A stretch of 64,000 nucleotides of DNA from Alphaproteobacteria bacterium (GCA_002690045.1 NZDE01000011.1:152582-216581), one strand, 5' to 3'; shown: positions 56,117 to 64,000, counted from the stretch's first letter. The notes: generated from the sequence alone by a model not told the origin. Numbers and translations: made by a program.

Positions 56117-56278
56117 ATGAAAGCAGGACTTATTTCAGAGAGTTGTAAAAATCTAGGAAAGATTGACACACTTAACGCCCTACGTGCCGTTGCACAAGAG
56201 TGCTATGCTCTTCCAGCAACAGGTTCCCTAACTATGGATAACCGCGTGCATGCTGCGCCAAGCGTGAAAGTCGCTTAA
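56117..56278 (+). CDS. 53-residue small protein, second of a paralogous pair
   Basis: Has the same leader as the first (AGGTGCA-x-TATGA with GAGG as ribosome site) and a similar residue pattern: Leu-Asn-Ala-Leu-Arg, then Leu-Pro-Ala-Thr-Gly at 32-36, His-Ala and Pro-Ser-Val-Lys-Val. Two Cys residues (10 and 29) are present only in this copy. No membrane segment is seen. It has its own promoter-like and terminator sequences, so it is an independent unit. The gap from 55915 to 56116 holds nothing more that I can support. Confidence 0.5.
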   Translation: MKAGLISESCKNLGKIDTLNALRAVAQECYALPATGSLTMDNRVHAAPSVKVA

Positions 56279-56299
56279 GATTTTATATCAGAATTCAAT

Positions 56300-56332
56300 A
56301 AAACCGCTCTGTGCAAACAGGGCGGTTTTTGT
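56300..56332 (+). terminator. Intrinsic terminator after the second small ORF
   Basis: ACCGCTCTG and CAGGGCGGT arms (one G-T wobble) around TGCAAA, with a T run after, 22 bases past the stop codon. Confidence 0.85.
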
Positions 56333-56430
56333 TTGTGCATAATGCACGGCTTGTACCGCGCCGCAGCTTGCCCTTCATCACATATAATTTATTATACCCC
56401 TATTCTAATTATTTGTTTGAGAGGTCACCT

Positions 56431-57699
56431 ATGCGTTATTTACCATTATCCGCCCAAGACCGCGAAGATATGCTATCCACAAGCGGCGCTAAAAATATTC
56501 GCGCGCTTTATGAAGATGTGCCAGATAGCGCCTATAATGACGCATTAATCCCGACCTTACCTGCACACAAAACGGAAATGGCGGTTGAAAAACATCTGGT
56601 TCGTTATTCGAACCAAAATATTGACGCCGCACATGCACCATTTTTCTTAGGGGCAGGTGTATATAACCACCACATCCCCGCAAGCGTGGATTACGTGATA
56701 CAGCGCAGTGAGTTCTTAACGGCCTATACACCTTATCAACCAGAAATCGCCCAAGGCACGTTACAAGTCATCTATGAGTTTCAAACGATGATTGCAAAAC
56801 TTACAGGGCAAGATGTTGCCAATGCATCACTTTATGACGGCGCAACAGCTTTGGCTGAAGCCGCCCTGATGGCGATGCGCGTTACACGTAAAAACAAGGT
56901 CATTATTGCCAATGACATTAACCCTGATTATCAAGAAACCCTGAGCACCTATTTAAAAGATGACGCAATTGTTGACGCAGATACAAGCGATGACATTGCC
57001 GCCATCATCATACAGTCCCCTGACTTTTACGGCCGCCCTGAAAAATACCTAGCATGGCGTAAAAAAGCCGATGCGCTCGGCGCGTTATTAGTCGTTGTGA
57101 TTACTGAAATCATTTCCCTTGGTATGCTGCCTGCACCTGATATGGCGGATATTGTCTGTGGCGAAGGCCAAAGCATTGGCCTGCCGATGAGCTTCGGCGG
57201 CCCACATCTGGGCTTCTTTGCCTGCCGTAATGATTACCTACGCCAAATGCCCGGCCGCCTATGTGGTAAAACCGTTGATGCAGACGGTAAAGACAGCTAC
57301 GTCCTAACCCTATCAACACGTGAACAGCACATCCGCCGCGATAAAGCAACATCGAATATTTGTACGAACCAAGGCCTATGCGCCCTTGCCTTCACAGTGC
57401 ATATGGCGCTGCTTGGTGACCTCGGCTTCCGTCAATTGGCACAGCTTAACCATGAACGCGCCGTGATGCTTGCGGATAAGTTATCTGCCGTTAAAGGCAT
57501 TGCCGTAGAGAACGAAACATTCTTCAATGAATTCGTCATCACCCTGCCCGAAAATGCCGAAAAAGTCGTCAACACCCTCGCCGCCCAAGGCATCATCGCC
57601 GGCTTACCGCTAAACGATAACCGCCTACTTATCTGCGCCACAGAAAAAACCGAAGACGCCGATATGGACATTTTGATTGAGGCGCTCAGTACACTATAG
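56431..57699 (+). CDS. gcvPA: Glycine dehydrogenase (decarboxylating) subunit 1, GcvPA
   Basis: One of two subunits of the split P protein that decarboxylates glycine with PLP and passes the aminomethyl group to GcvH. The N-terminal MRYLPLSAQDREDML and the FLGAGVYNHHIP and TPYQPEIAQGTLQ motifs are diagnostic, with GEGQSIGLPMSFGGPHLGF near residue 245. This subunit lacks the PLP lysine. The start at 56431 has GAGG before it; upstream open frame is ignored. At 422 residues it is slightly short for GcvPA (about 440-450). Subunit 2 is at 59330, after two unrelated genes. Confidence 0.94.
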   Translation: MRYLPLSAQDREDMLSTSGAKNIRALYEDVPDSAYNDALIPTLPAHKTEMAVEKHLVRYSNQNIDAAHAPFFLGAGVYNHHIPASVDYVIQRSEFLTAYTPYQPEIAQGTLQVIYEFQTMIAKLTGQDVANASLYDGATALAEAALMAMRVTRKNKVIIANDINPDYQETLSTYLKDDAIVDADTSDDIAAIIIQSPDFYGRPEKYLAWRKKADALGALLVVVITEIISLGMLPAPDMADIVCGEGQSIGLPMSFGGPHLGFFACRNDYLRQMPGRLCGKTVDADGKDSYVLTLSTREQHIRRDKATSNICTNQGLCALAFTVHMALLGDLGFRQLAQLNHERAVMLADKLSAVKGIAVENETFFNEFVITLPENAEKVVNTLAAQGIIAGLPLNDNRLLICATEKTEDADMDILIEALSTL

Positions 57700-57717
57700 T
57701 TATCCCCACTCCCAATC

Positions 57718-57791
57718 GTCACCCCAAGCGTAGCCGAGGGATCTACCCCAGTGGCAACCAGTCAAGATCTCTCCACTTCGGTCGAGATGAC
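57718..57791. repeat. 74-base GTCACCCC...GATGAC palindromic element
   Basis: Two imperfect inverted arms of about 27 bases, starting GTCACCCCAAGCGTAGCC and ending GGTCGAGATGAC, around a centre of about 20 bases with CCCCAGTGGCAACC. It resembles the GTCATCCCGAGCG... GGGATGAC repeat family found in many alphaproteobacterial genomes, and matches the short copy at 12233. It lies after gcvPA, where it may also act as a terminator; the remaining gap to 57902 holds nothing else clear. Confidence 0.7.
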
Positions 57792-57902
57792 TGTTGTGCG
57801 TGCAACATCTTTTGCAATAAAAAAACGCCTGATATACATTGGCAATAAATACTATTGTTGATATAGTTATAATCTTTAGATACATGAAGGACTTAGAATT
57901 AG

Positions 57903-58217
57903 ATGAAACACTTTAATAAATTATTAGTAGTGTGCAGTACTATACTTGTTGCTGGTTGCGCTACTAACGTAACGCCAACACCCATAGGTGGAAGTAAAGC
58001 AGATGGAACTGTAACCCTAGCATTCCAATACAGTATGTTTGAGCAACCTGTCGTTGATTGGCCAACAGCCCAAGTACAAGCTGTTAGTCGATGTAAAGCT
58101 TGGGGTTATAAAGATGCAGATTCATTTGGTGGACAGCAAAATCAATGCTTAGCATATAATGGATACGGTAGTTGTGTTAACACTCAAGTTAGCATTACTT
58201 ACCAATGCACCAACTGA
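57903..58217 (+). CDS. YecR-like lipoprotein
   Basis: A 104-residue protein with a lipoprotein signal (MKHFNKLLVVCSTILVAGCA; the Cys is residue 19 or so) and the YecR-family body with GGSKADGTVTLAF near residue 29, CKAWGYKDADSFGG near 68 and CLAYNGYGSCV near 82, where paired Cys may form disulfides. In enterics YecR is linked to flagellar regulation, but the family is wide and its function is unknown. Sits alone between gcvPA and a hydrolase-like gene. Confidence 0.85.
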   Translation: MKHFNKLLVVCSTILVAGCATNVTPTPIGGSKADGTVTLAFQYSMFEQPVVDWPTAQVQAVSRCKAWGYKDADSFGGQQNQCLAYNGYGSCVNTQVSITYQCTN

Positions 58218-58421
58218 ATAAAGAAACTCACTTAAAGTTACACCTAAAGCCCCAATTCTCAAGGGGGCTTTATAATACAAATTATCCCGTTGATAACTCT
58301 AACCACATATTTGAGCCCTGCGCACTCTCGCGGTAAAATGGAATGGTCATAAGATTCCTTTGTGACGTTCTTTTTAAAGCATTCGCTTTGTACATCCGTA
58401 TTATTCAAATGGGTATTTCAT

Positions 58422-59255
58422 ATGTCGATCAGCAGCCTAGACCGCGCCTATAGCCTTACAACCAAAGACCATTACAGCATTCATGGGATTATCAATACAC
58501 CTGCCCGCTTATCTGGTCAGGTGAATATTGGTAAAGTCGTGTTACTGCCCGTTATATGCGAACAAGACATGCACAGCCATATGGCACAGAGCCAGCGCAA
58601 ATATTTTAACAACAACGGTTATGACGTTATCCGCATTGCGCTTAGCCATAGCGCGCAAGATGCCCGCGCCTTTGATAATATTACATTAGGCCACATGGCC
58701 GAAGATTTACGCCAAATTTGTGAACAACTGCGCATTTATTACAAAAACATTCACATTATGGCGCATGGCTTAGTCGCCTTTGCCGCAGCATTATCCAATG
58801 CCGATTGTGATGGGCAAAGCTTGATTGAACCATGCTTTGTGCCTTATGAGAATTTCGTTGAATCAGGCTACAGCTATCGCCGTGAATTGGGGGTATATCA
58901 GAATCTGATTAACCCGCTTTCTTACCTAAGCCCGTCATTGGTTGAAAGCTGCAAACTGTTTGACCATCAGTCTTGCCGTTATATGATTGAATCCATTGAC
59001 CGTCCAACGCAATTTATTTGGGCGCAATATGGCTTTGGTGAGAACTTCTCTCAGCTTTATAAGGCATATTTAAACACCCATGCGGAAAGCGTGATTATTG
59101 AGCATGCGGATCATAATTTCCAAATCGCTGATACAATCGACCACGTTGCTGAAAAAGGCCTAGAGTGGTTTAGTTATTGCGGGCATATGTATGACCTTTC
59201 TGCCATGGGTATGCTTGGCGCCGCGCCGGCATCTATGCACAAGAGTGTTAATTAA
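58422..59255 (+). CDS. Alpha/beta-hydrolase-like protein lacking the nucleophile serine
   Basis: A soluble 277-residue protein with the layout of a small alpha/beta hydrolase: VVLLPVICEQD at residue 39, DVIRIALSHS near 68, a nucleophile-elbow-like HIMAHGLVAFAAA near 111 and a late EHADHNFQIAD near 227 that would hold the catalytic His. At the elbow the serine position (residue 116) is Gly, so a classical esterase mechanism is not possible. It resembles LuxD-type thioesterases in size. The start at 58422 is chosen because the longer frame adds an unlikely N terminus. It lies 75 bases before gcvPB. Confidence 0.6.
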   Translation: MSISSLDRAYSLTTKDHYSIHGIINTPARLSGQVNIGKVVLLPVICEQDMHSHMAQSQRKYFNNNGYDVIRIALSHSAQDARAFDNITLGHMAEDLRQICEQLRIYYKNIHIMAHGLVAFAAALSNADCDGQSLIEPCFVPYENFVESGYSYRRELGVYQNLINPLSYLSPSLVESCKLFDHQSCRYMIESIDRPTQFIWAQYGFGENFSQLYKAYLNTHAESVIIEHADHNFQIADTIDHVAEKGLEWFSYCGHMYDLSAMGMLGAAPASMHKSVN

Positions 59256-59329
59256 AATTCACGGCATCTAGGCAAAATATCTGCGGCGTTTTATACTTGC
59301 ACCCAGAATTCAAATATATGGTGAAAGTA

Positions 59330-60859
59330 ATGAGCGCAGATATGGCTGTTGATTATAAAACTGATTCTAATCCGACAAAATTCGATGTTGAGGCCGACCA
59401 AAACCGTGCCCTGCATTACGAAGAAAAATTCTTATGGGATCATCAACAAACCGACCATAGCGGCGTTGATTTACCTGCCGTTGATGGCAGCATCAATAAA
59501 ACAGGTATCACCGCGCGCGCCGCCACTGGCCTACCGAATTTAAGTGAACCACAAATTTTGCGTCACTTTGTCCGCCTATCGACATTGAATTATTCAATCG
59601 ATCACGGATTTTTCCCGCTTGGGTCATGTACCATGAAGCATAACCCGCGCCTCAATGAAAAAATGGCGCGCCTCCCAGGTTTTGCGCATATTCATCCTTT
59701 GCAGCCTGAACAAACTGTACAGGGCGCATTGGGCGTAATGTATGAACTGCAAGACTGGCTCGCGCAGCTAACGGGCTTACCGGGCGTTGCGCTATCCCCT
59801 GCCGCGGGCGCGCATGGTGAATATGCGGGCATAATGGTTATACGTGCAAAATTGCGTGATGCGGGTATGCATCATAAGGATACTTTGCTTATTCCCGATT
59901 CAGCGCACGGCACAAACCCTGCGACTGCGGCGATGTGTGGATTTAAAGTCAAAACCATTTCAACCAAAGAAACAGGCCGCTTGACGCTTGAGGCATTCAA
60001 AGACGCGCTTGGTGACGGCGAAAACATTGCCGGTATGATGGTGACCAACCCGAACACATGTGGCTTGTTTGAGCGTGATATTGTTGAAATATCCAAACTT
60101 CTACATGCAGCGGGTGGTTATTTCTATTGCGATGGCGCGAACTTCAACGCCCTAGTTGGCCGCATTAAACCGGCTGATTTTGGCGTTGATGTAATGCATA
60201 TCAACCTGCATAAAACATTCTCCACCCCACATGGCGGCGGCGGCCCAGGGTCTGGCCCAATCTGCTGTACAGAAGAGCTTGCCCCCTATCTGCCAATCCC
60301 ATTAGTTGGTAAATCAGATGATGGTTTTTATAAACTGCTTCGTAAAGATGACTGTCCAAAGACACTCGGCCGCCTGCGCGGCTTTAATGGACAATTTGGC
60401 ATGCATGTCCGCGCGCTTAGCTATATGCTGTCCCACGGCAATGACGGGCTGCGCCAAGTATCTGGTGATGCTGTGCTTGCCGCGAATTATATTCTTAGCC
60501 AACTTAAGGACGATTATCACGTTCCGTTTGAAGGACGCTGTATGCATGAAGCGCTCTTCTCAGAAAAATGGCTGAAAGACCACGGCGTAACCACATTGGA
60601 CGTTGCCAAAGCGCTGATCGAATTTGGTATGCACCCAATGACAGTTTACTTCCCACTCGTTGTCAGCGGCGCAATGCTGGTTGAACCAACAGAGACCGAA
60701 ACGAAGGAAAGTATCGACCGTTTTATTGCTGTGATGAAACATATTGCTGAGCTAGCAAAGAATGGCGAAGGTGATATATTCCACAGCTATCCAATCAGTG
60801 CGCCACGCAAGCGCTTAGACGAGGTGCTTGCCGCCCGCAACCCTATTCTGAACGGCTAG
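59330..60859 (+). CDS. gcvPB: Glycine dehydrogenase (decarboxylating) subunit 2, GcvPB
   Basis: Catalytic PLP-binding subunit of the split P protein. Seen: SIDHGFFPLGSCTMKHNPRL near residue 98, SAGAHGEYAG-like LSPAAGAHGEYAG near 155, and the PLP lysine in INLHKTFSTPHGGGGPGSGP near residue 290. The start at 59330 (MSADMAVDY) has GGTGAAAG upstream; an in-frame ATG at 59297 has none. Length 509. Works with GcvPA at 56431 and GcvT/GcvH at 12-14 kb; a lipoamide dehydrogenase (L protein) is not in the window. Confidence 0.94.
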   Translation: MSADMAVDYKTDSNPTKFDVEADQNRALHYEEKFLWDHQQTDHSGVDLPAVDGSINKTGITARAATGLPNLSEPQILRHFVRLSTLNYSIDHGFFPLGSCTMKHNPRLNEKMARLPGFAHIHPLQPEQTVQGALGVMYELQDWLAQLTGLPGVALSPAAGAHGEYAGIMVIRAKLRDAGMHHKDTLLIPDSAHGTNPATAAMCGFKVKTISTKETGRLTLEAFKDALGDGENIAGMMVTNPNTCGLFERDIVEISKLLHAAGGYFYCDGANFNALVGRIKPADFGVDVMHINLHKTFSTPHGGGGPGSGPICCTEELAPYLPIPLVGKSDDGFYKLLRKDDCPKTLGRLRGFNGQFGMHVRALSYMLSHGNDGLRQVSGDAVLAANYILSQLKDDYHVPFEGRCMHEALFSEKWLKDHGVTTLDVAKALIEFGMHPMTVYFPLVVSGAMLVEPTETETKESIDRFIAVMKHIAELAKNGEGDIFHSYPISAPRKRLDEVLAARNPILNG

Positions 60860-60942
60860 TACAATTTAGAAGTTGAAGACATAATCGCGATATGCTACTT
60901 AATATTTAAATAAATATAAAAAATAATTATAAGAACAGGGAT

Positions 60943-61551
60943 ATGGGAGAAAAAAACAAACTCTCATCACAATTCAATCCAAACGCAATGCGCATTAGGT
61001 ATATCATCCTGCCGCGCAGCCTTTATGACGCCTATTTTGAATTTTATAAACTGGCGCAAGACGCTATGTTTAAAGCCGAAGAAACTATGCTTGATGGTAT
61101 ACACCAACATGCGATGGTGACTGGCCGCCGTCATTTTGAGAACATGCCAGATGAAAAACTTTTCATTCAGCGTATATATAATATGCAGGAGCGCTTAAAG
61201 GAACATAAGGCCTATATTCGTTATGCGCGCGTTAAAGAGCGTTTAGGGCATGATGAGCCCACTGAGTATGTCTATCTGACCCCTGAACAAGCGATAGAGT
61301 TTGATAATTTGCTCAAAGATTCCGCCGCTCTATTCAACGACACAATTTATGGTGTTTGGAAAACAGATTATTTGCGCAATATGACACGTTTAAAAAACGA
61401 AGGCCGCCCTTATAACGGAAAAACATGCCTACAAGAAATTATTAACATGGCCGTTGGCATCATACGTGTACAACACATGACACAAGAACTTGTGAATGAT
61501 GGGAAGATCATTCCCGAATGGAAGACGTTGATTAACGGCCCAGCGCGTTAA
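60943..61551 (+). CDS. Unknown helical protein
   Basis: A 202-residue protein without signal or membrane segment, with long amphipathic helices (MFKAEETMLDGIHQHAM near residue 43; LYDAYFEFYKLAQ near residue 27) and many Tyr, Arg and His. I do not recognise a domain. It has AGGG close to the ATG, follows gcvPB by 83 bases and is followed by a weak terminator. Confidence 0.6.
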   Translation: MGEKNKLSSQFNPNAMRIRYIILPRSLYDAYFEFYKLAQDAMFKAEETMLDGIHQHAMVTGRRHFENMPDEKLFIQRIYNMQERLKEHKAYIRYARVKERLGHDEPTEYVYLTPEQAIEFDNLLKDSAALFNDTIYGVWKTDYLRNMTRLKNEGRPYNGKTCLQEIINMAVGIIRVQHMTQELVNDGKIIPEWKTLINGPAR

Positions 61552-61612
61552 ATTTATGTTGACCGCAATGGGGGTTAGTCAGTAATCTAGCCTTTCATTC
61601 ATGAAATAACCG

Positions 61613-61637
61613 CGCCCTGTACGGGGCATTTTTTTAT
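61613..61637 (+). terminator. Probable terminator before greA
   Basis: GCCC and GGGC arms around TGTACG, then a run of seven T residues. The stem is short, so it is weaker than the others. Confidence 0.6.
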
Positions 61638-61660
61638 TAAAAACGAATGGTGAATATAAA

Positions 61661-62137
61661 ATGGAAAAAATTCCAGTAACTAAACAAGGTCACGCCGTAT
61701 TGGAAGCCGAATTAAAAGATCTAAAATCTGTACAGCGCCCTAAGGTGATTGAGGCGATTGCCACTGCGCGTGAACATGGCGATTTATCAGAAAACGCTGA
61801 ATATCATGCTGCCCGAGAGCAACAAAGCTTTATTGAAGGCCGTATTATGGAGCTAGAAGCCGTAATATCACGCGCGCAGATTATTGACCCTATAACATTG
61901 CATGGCAGTGAAACAGTTAAATTCGGCGCAACGGTTCTGGTCATTGACGAAGACACCGAAGAAGAAACAGAATACCAAATCGTTGGTGAACACGAAGCCA
62001 ATGCGGATAAAGGTAAACTATCCATCACCGCACCAATTTGCCGCGCAATGATCGGCAAAAGCGAAGGTGATAGTATTTCGGTTAAAACACCAAAAGGTGA
62101 AAAAGACTATGAGATTTTGAAAATTTCATATGTGTAA
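61661..62137 (+). CDS. greA: Transcription elongation factor GreA
   Basis: Rescues backtracked RNA polymerase by stimulating transcript cleavage. The N-terminal coiled-coil has [40 protein letters not shown] (acidic tip, residues 38-45), and the C-terminal FKBP-like domain has SPIGRALIGK-type [18 protein letters not shown]. Length 158. A strong terminator follows. Confidence 0.96.
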   Translation: MEKIPVTKQGHAVLEAELKDLKSVQRPKVIEAIATAREHGDLSENAEYHAAREQQSFIEGRIMELEAVISRAQIIDPITLHGSETVKFGATVLVIDEDTEEETEYQIVGEHEANADKGKLSITAPICRAMIGKSEGDSISVKTPKGEKDYEILKISYV

Positions 62138-62155
62138 GATAGTTATAAGAACAAC

Positions 62156-62190
62156 AAAAAGCCGCGCAGAACATACTGCGCGGCTTTTTT
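62156..62190. terminator. Two-way intrinsic terminator between greA and add
   Basis: AAAAAGCCGCGCAG and CTGCGCGGCTTTTTT form a 14-base stem with a six-base loop. The A tract on one side and T tract on the other let it serve greA on the plus strand and add on the minus strand. Confidence 0.9.
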
Positions 62191-62208
62191 AATTCTCAAT
62201 TTAACACA

Positions 62209-63318
62209 TTAGCATTTAAGCACTGGCTGATCCGCGACATTTCCTGAACCACGTTTTGCAACAACATCCTGACGTGTGAAGTTATACGCGTTTTCAATTA
62301 ACTGATAAGCACGCTCTACGGCCTTTGCTTTACATGAGTCTTCAGCGAAAGAATCTTCAATCGCCATTAATGTAATATCCACCAACTGCATATCGGTTAA
62401 GCCAAATACATCTTGTGCAATTTGGTATTCTTTACCAATTGTCGTGAAGAAGAATGTTGGATCATCCGTATTTAGTGAAATACGTACGCCTGCATTATAA
62501 ATGTCTGTCAGGCGATGATCTTCCAATTTCGGTACAGCTTTAGAAAACGCGTTACTTGATAGGCATATTTCACCGTGGAATTTGCTGTCGACAACTTTTT
62601 TAAGCAAGGCAGGGTCATCCATAATACAAGTAATATGACCTGCGCGCTTAGCGCCTGCATCCATCGCGTCCTGAATATTCTGTGGCCCAGCATTTTCACC
62701 AGCGTGCATAGAGACGAGCAGCGGCTTTTTCGCATTATCTTTTATGAAATCAAACAAAGATTGATGCCCTGGGATATCACCAAGCTGTTCGTAATTCGCG
62801 AGGTCTAGACCGACCAAATATGGGTGACCTGAATTTGCAACAATCTGTTTTGCTGCCCACCAGTTTTTATCTACGGCCTCAGGGCTGTCGCCGCGCTCTA
62901 ATGTCGCTTTACAGCGGGCATATACACCAAAATCTTTTTCCGCGCGGTCTATACCACGCTCAAACGCCGCCATCATGTCCGCGAAGTCGTATTCATCTGA
63001 CTTATGCCACATGCCTGGGCACACAATCATTTCACAGTATACAAGCCCTTCCGCAGCGGCGTTTTTAAGATAGCTATAGGTAAGCGTTTCGTAATCATCT
63101 GGTGTTTGCAGCGTTAATGGTGCGACCGTATCAATACAATTCAAGAAACCGATAAAGTCATCATAGTTATATTCAACCTCACCTTTATCATTGGTGCGGA
63201 ACAGCTCATCAAGGCGTTCTGGACATGCTTTCTTAACAACATCATAGCCGACCGATGCCTCAATCGCACCGTCAATATGCATATGGAGTTCAGCTTTTGG
63301 GAGCGCTTGTACTGACAT
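62209..63318 (-). CDS. add: Adenosine deaminase family protein
   Basis: Zinc enzyme that converts adenosine to inosine, in purine salvage. The zinc HxH is in ELHMHIDGAIE near the N terminus; SMHAGE (with the catalytic Glu) is near residue 205 and SLNTDDPTFF near residue 281. The usual RIGHG motif reads RAGHI, keeping the His. Length 369 is a little above E. coli Add. GGAAAACTAA lies before the ATG. An adenine deaminase of the same superfamily is a possible alternative. Confidence 0.88.
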   Translation of the reverse strand: MSVQALPKAELHMHIDGAIEASVGYDVVKKACPERLDELFRTNDKGEVEYNYDDFIGFLNCIDTVAPLTLQTPDDYETLTYSYLKNAAAEGLVYCEMIVCPGMWHKSDEYDFADMMAAFERGIDRAEKDFGVYARCKATLERGDSPEAVDKNWWAAKQIVANSGHPYLVGLDLANYEQLGDIPGHQSLFDFIKDNAKKPLLVSMHAGENAGPQNIQDAMDAGAKRAGHITCIMDDPALLKKVVDSKFHGEICLSSNAFSKAVPKLEDHRLTDIYNAGVRISLNTDDPTFFFTTIGKEYQIAQDVFGLTDMQLVDITLMAIEDSFAEDSCKAKAVERAYQLIENAYNFTRQDVVAKRGSGNVADQPVLKC

Positions 63319-63369
63319 TTAGTTTTCCTTTTCTAATAAAATATATTCTTTTTATATGTAACTTACCGC

Positions 63370-63945
63370 TTATAAGTCAAACGCTTTACGGTCACGTTCA
63401 CGTTTGGCGATTTTAGATTCTGCCCTACGGCGTTTTATTGCACCGAAACCATAGAGACCTGAATAAATAAATACAGCACTAAGCTGCCCAAATCCTATAG
63501 CTCCTGCTGTAAAATCAGGGTTTTTAAGGTCATTTAAATAGTCTTCGCGCATGTCTTCAGTTTGAAACTTGTCATCTTGGCATTCTTCAACGGATCCTGC
63601 GTATTTATCTACAATTTCTTCATGGCTCATATCGTCCAAAACATCAGCGCTTACATTAGAGCTTTCGAGCAACTCATCTTTTATGCACTCAGCTTGCTCA
63701 CTTACAAAGAATTCAGCAGGAACAACAAGCGTGCCTTTCTTTTGTTGTTCTAGAGCGTCATTATATGGCTCTTCATCATGAAGTGGATTAACGATACCAA
63801 ATTGAATAGCAAGAGATAGAGATCCGACAAATATTGCAGCCCCTATCAATTCTTTTCCAGTATTAGCAAGCCTGTCCCCAAAGGATTTTTTACCATTTAA
63901 CTTACTTAGATCTTTGTTAATTTCATCAATGATGTCATCACTCAT
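63370..63945 (-). CDS. Unknown two-segment membrane protein, tandem paralogue
   Basis: A 191-residue protein with a hydrophobic segment at about residues 34-52, an acidic central part with Cys87 and Cys118 or so, a second hydrophobic segment at about 150-170, and a highly basic tail with IAKRERDRKAFDL. It is preceded by AAAGG. The next gene upstream, cut by the window edge, ends in the same tail, so the two are tandem paralogues. Not recognised. Confidence 0.6.
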   Translation of the reverse strand: MSDDIIDEINKDLSKLNGKKSFGDRLANTGKELIGAAIFVGSLSLAIQFGIVNPLHDEEPYNDALEQQKKGTLVVPAEFFVSEQAECIKDELLESSNVSADVLDDMSHEEIVDKYAGSVEECQDDKFQTEDMREDYLNDLKNPDFTAGAIGFGQLSAVFIYSGLYGFGAIKRRRAESKIAKRERDRKAFDL

Positions 63946-63957
63946 ATTGTTTTACCT

Positions 63958-64000
63958 TTATATATCAAACGCCTTACGGTCGCGTTCACGTTTTGCAATT
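63958..64000 (-). CDS. C-terminal end of a second copy of the tandem membrane protein
   Basis: The minus strand from the window edge gives the last 13 residues IAKRERDRKAFDI and a TAA at 63958. These match the tail of the gene at 63370, except for the last residue (Ile here, Leu there). The rest lies outside the window. Confidence 0.6.
   Translation of the reverse strand, partial: IAKRERDRKAFDI

Overview
The window is an ordinary chromosomal stretch from an alphaproteobacterium of moderate to low GC, mostly core genes with a sprinkling of unrecognised small genes. The assignment rests on gene content. A DUF1476 protein (the alphaproteobacterial F1-ATPase zeta subunit family) lies next to purC. 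fabA-fabB-fabI form one cluster, a zapA / 6S-like RNA / 5-formyl-THF cyclo-ligase order is present, and ubiE lies close to coaBC-dut. I cannot place it in a genus. I see no tRNA, rRNA, insertion sequence, prophage or CRISPR array.

Layout. 0-3.2 kb: the end of an unknown gene, ubiE, a small membrane ORF, coaBC and dut. 3.2-9 kb: a secreted unknown, mutS, a cysteine synthase and two unknown genes. 9-12.2 kb: a lipid A block (waaA-lpxK-lpxL). 12.2-15.2 kb: purC-gcvT-gcvH on the minus strand, with the zeta-subunit gene divergent. 15.3-18.9 kb: an unknown gene with a possible TraB/ChaN-like fold, an M48 lipoprotein protease and a degenerate nuclease-like protein. 19-22.4 kb: pip-pgk-rimM-trmD. 22.4-31.9 kb: a hybrid histidine kinase, then rplS and the translation block rimP-nusA-ylxR-infB-rbfA-truB-rpsO. 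32-39.3 kb: a long minus-strand series yebC-ruvC-ruvA-ruvB-ybgC-tolQ-tolR-tolA-tolB. 39.5-43.1 kb: a response regulator with an unknown partner, a YmdB phosphodiesterase, the cyclo-ligase, a 6S-like RNA, zapA and a small helical gene. 43.3-48.7 kb: tkt-gap, a cation/proton antiporter and a small membrane protein. 48.7-51.4 kb: fabA-fabB-fabI. 51.6-56.3 kb: unknown genes, an SH3 protein, dusA and two tiny paralogous ORFs. 56.4-60.9 kb: gcvPA and gcvPB, separated by a palindromic repeat, a YecR-like lipoprotein and an alpha/beta-hydrolase-like protein without its serine. 61-64 kb: an unknown gene, greA, adenosine deaminase and two tandem paralogous membrane proteins, the second cut by the window edge.

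Working together. The glycine cleavage system is split between 12-14 kb (T and H proteins) and 56-61 kb (P protein in two subunits), with no L protein in the window. Envelope biology is well represented by Kdo transfer and lipid A acylation, Tol, unsaturated fatty acid synthesis and the M48 protease.

No large new system is obvious. The best candidates for something undescribed are the two small paralogous ORFs at 55768-55914 and 56117-56278 (shared leader and shared residue pattern), the nuclease-like and hydrolase-like proteins that appear to have lost catalytic residues, and the small membrane ORF with an 18-bp palindrome upstream of coaBC. Boundaries of CDSs were checked against start codons where I could; homology calls are from motif recognition, not database searches.
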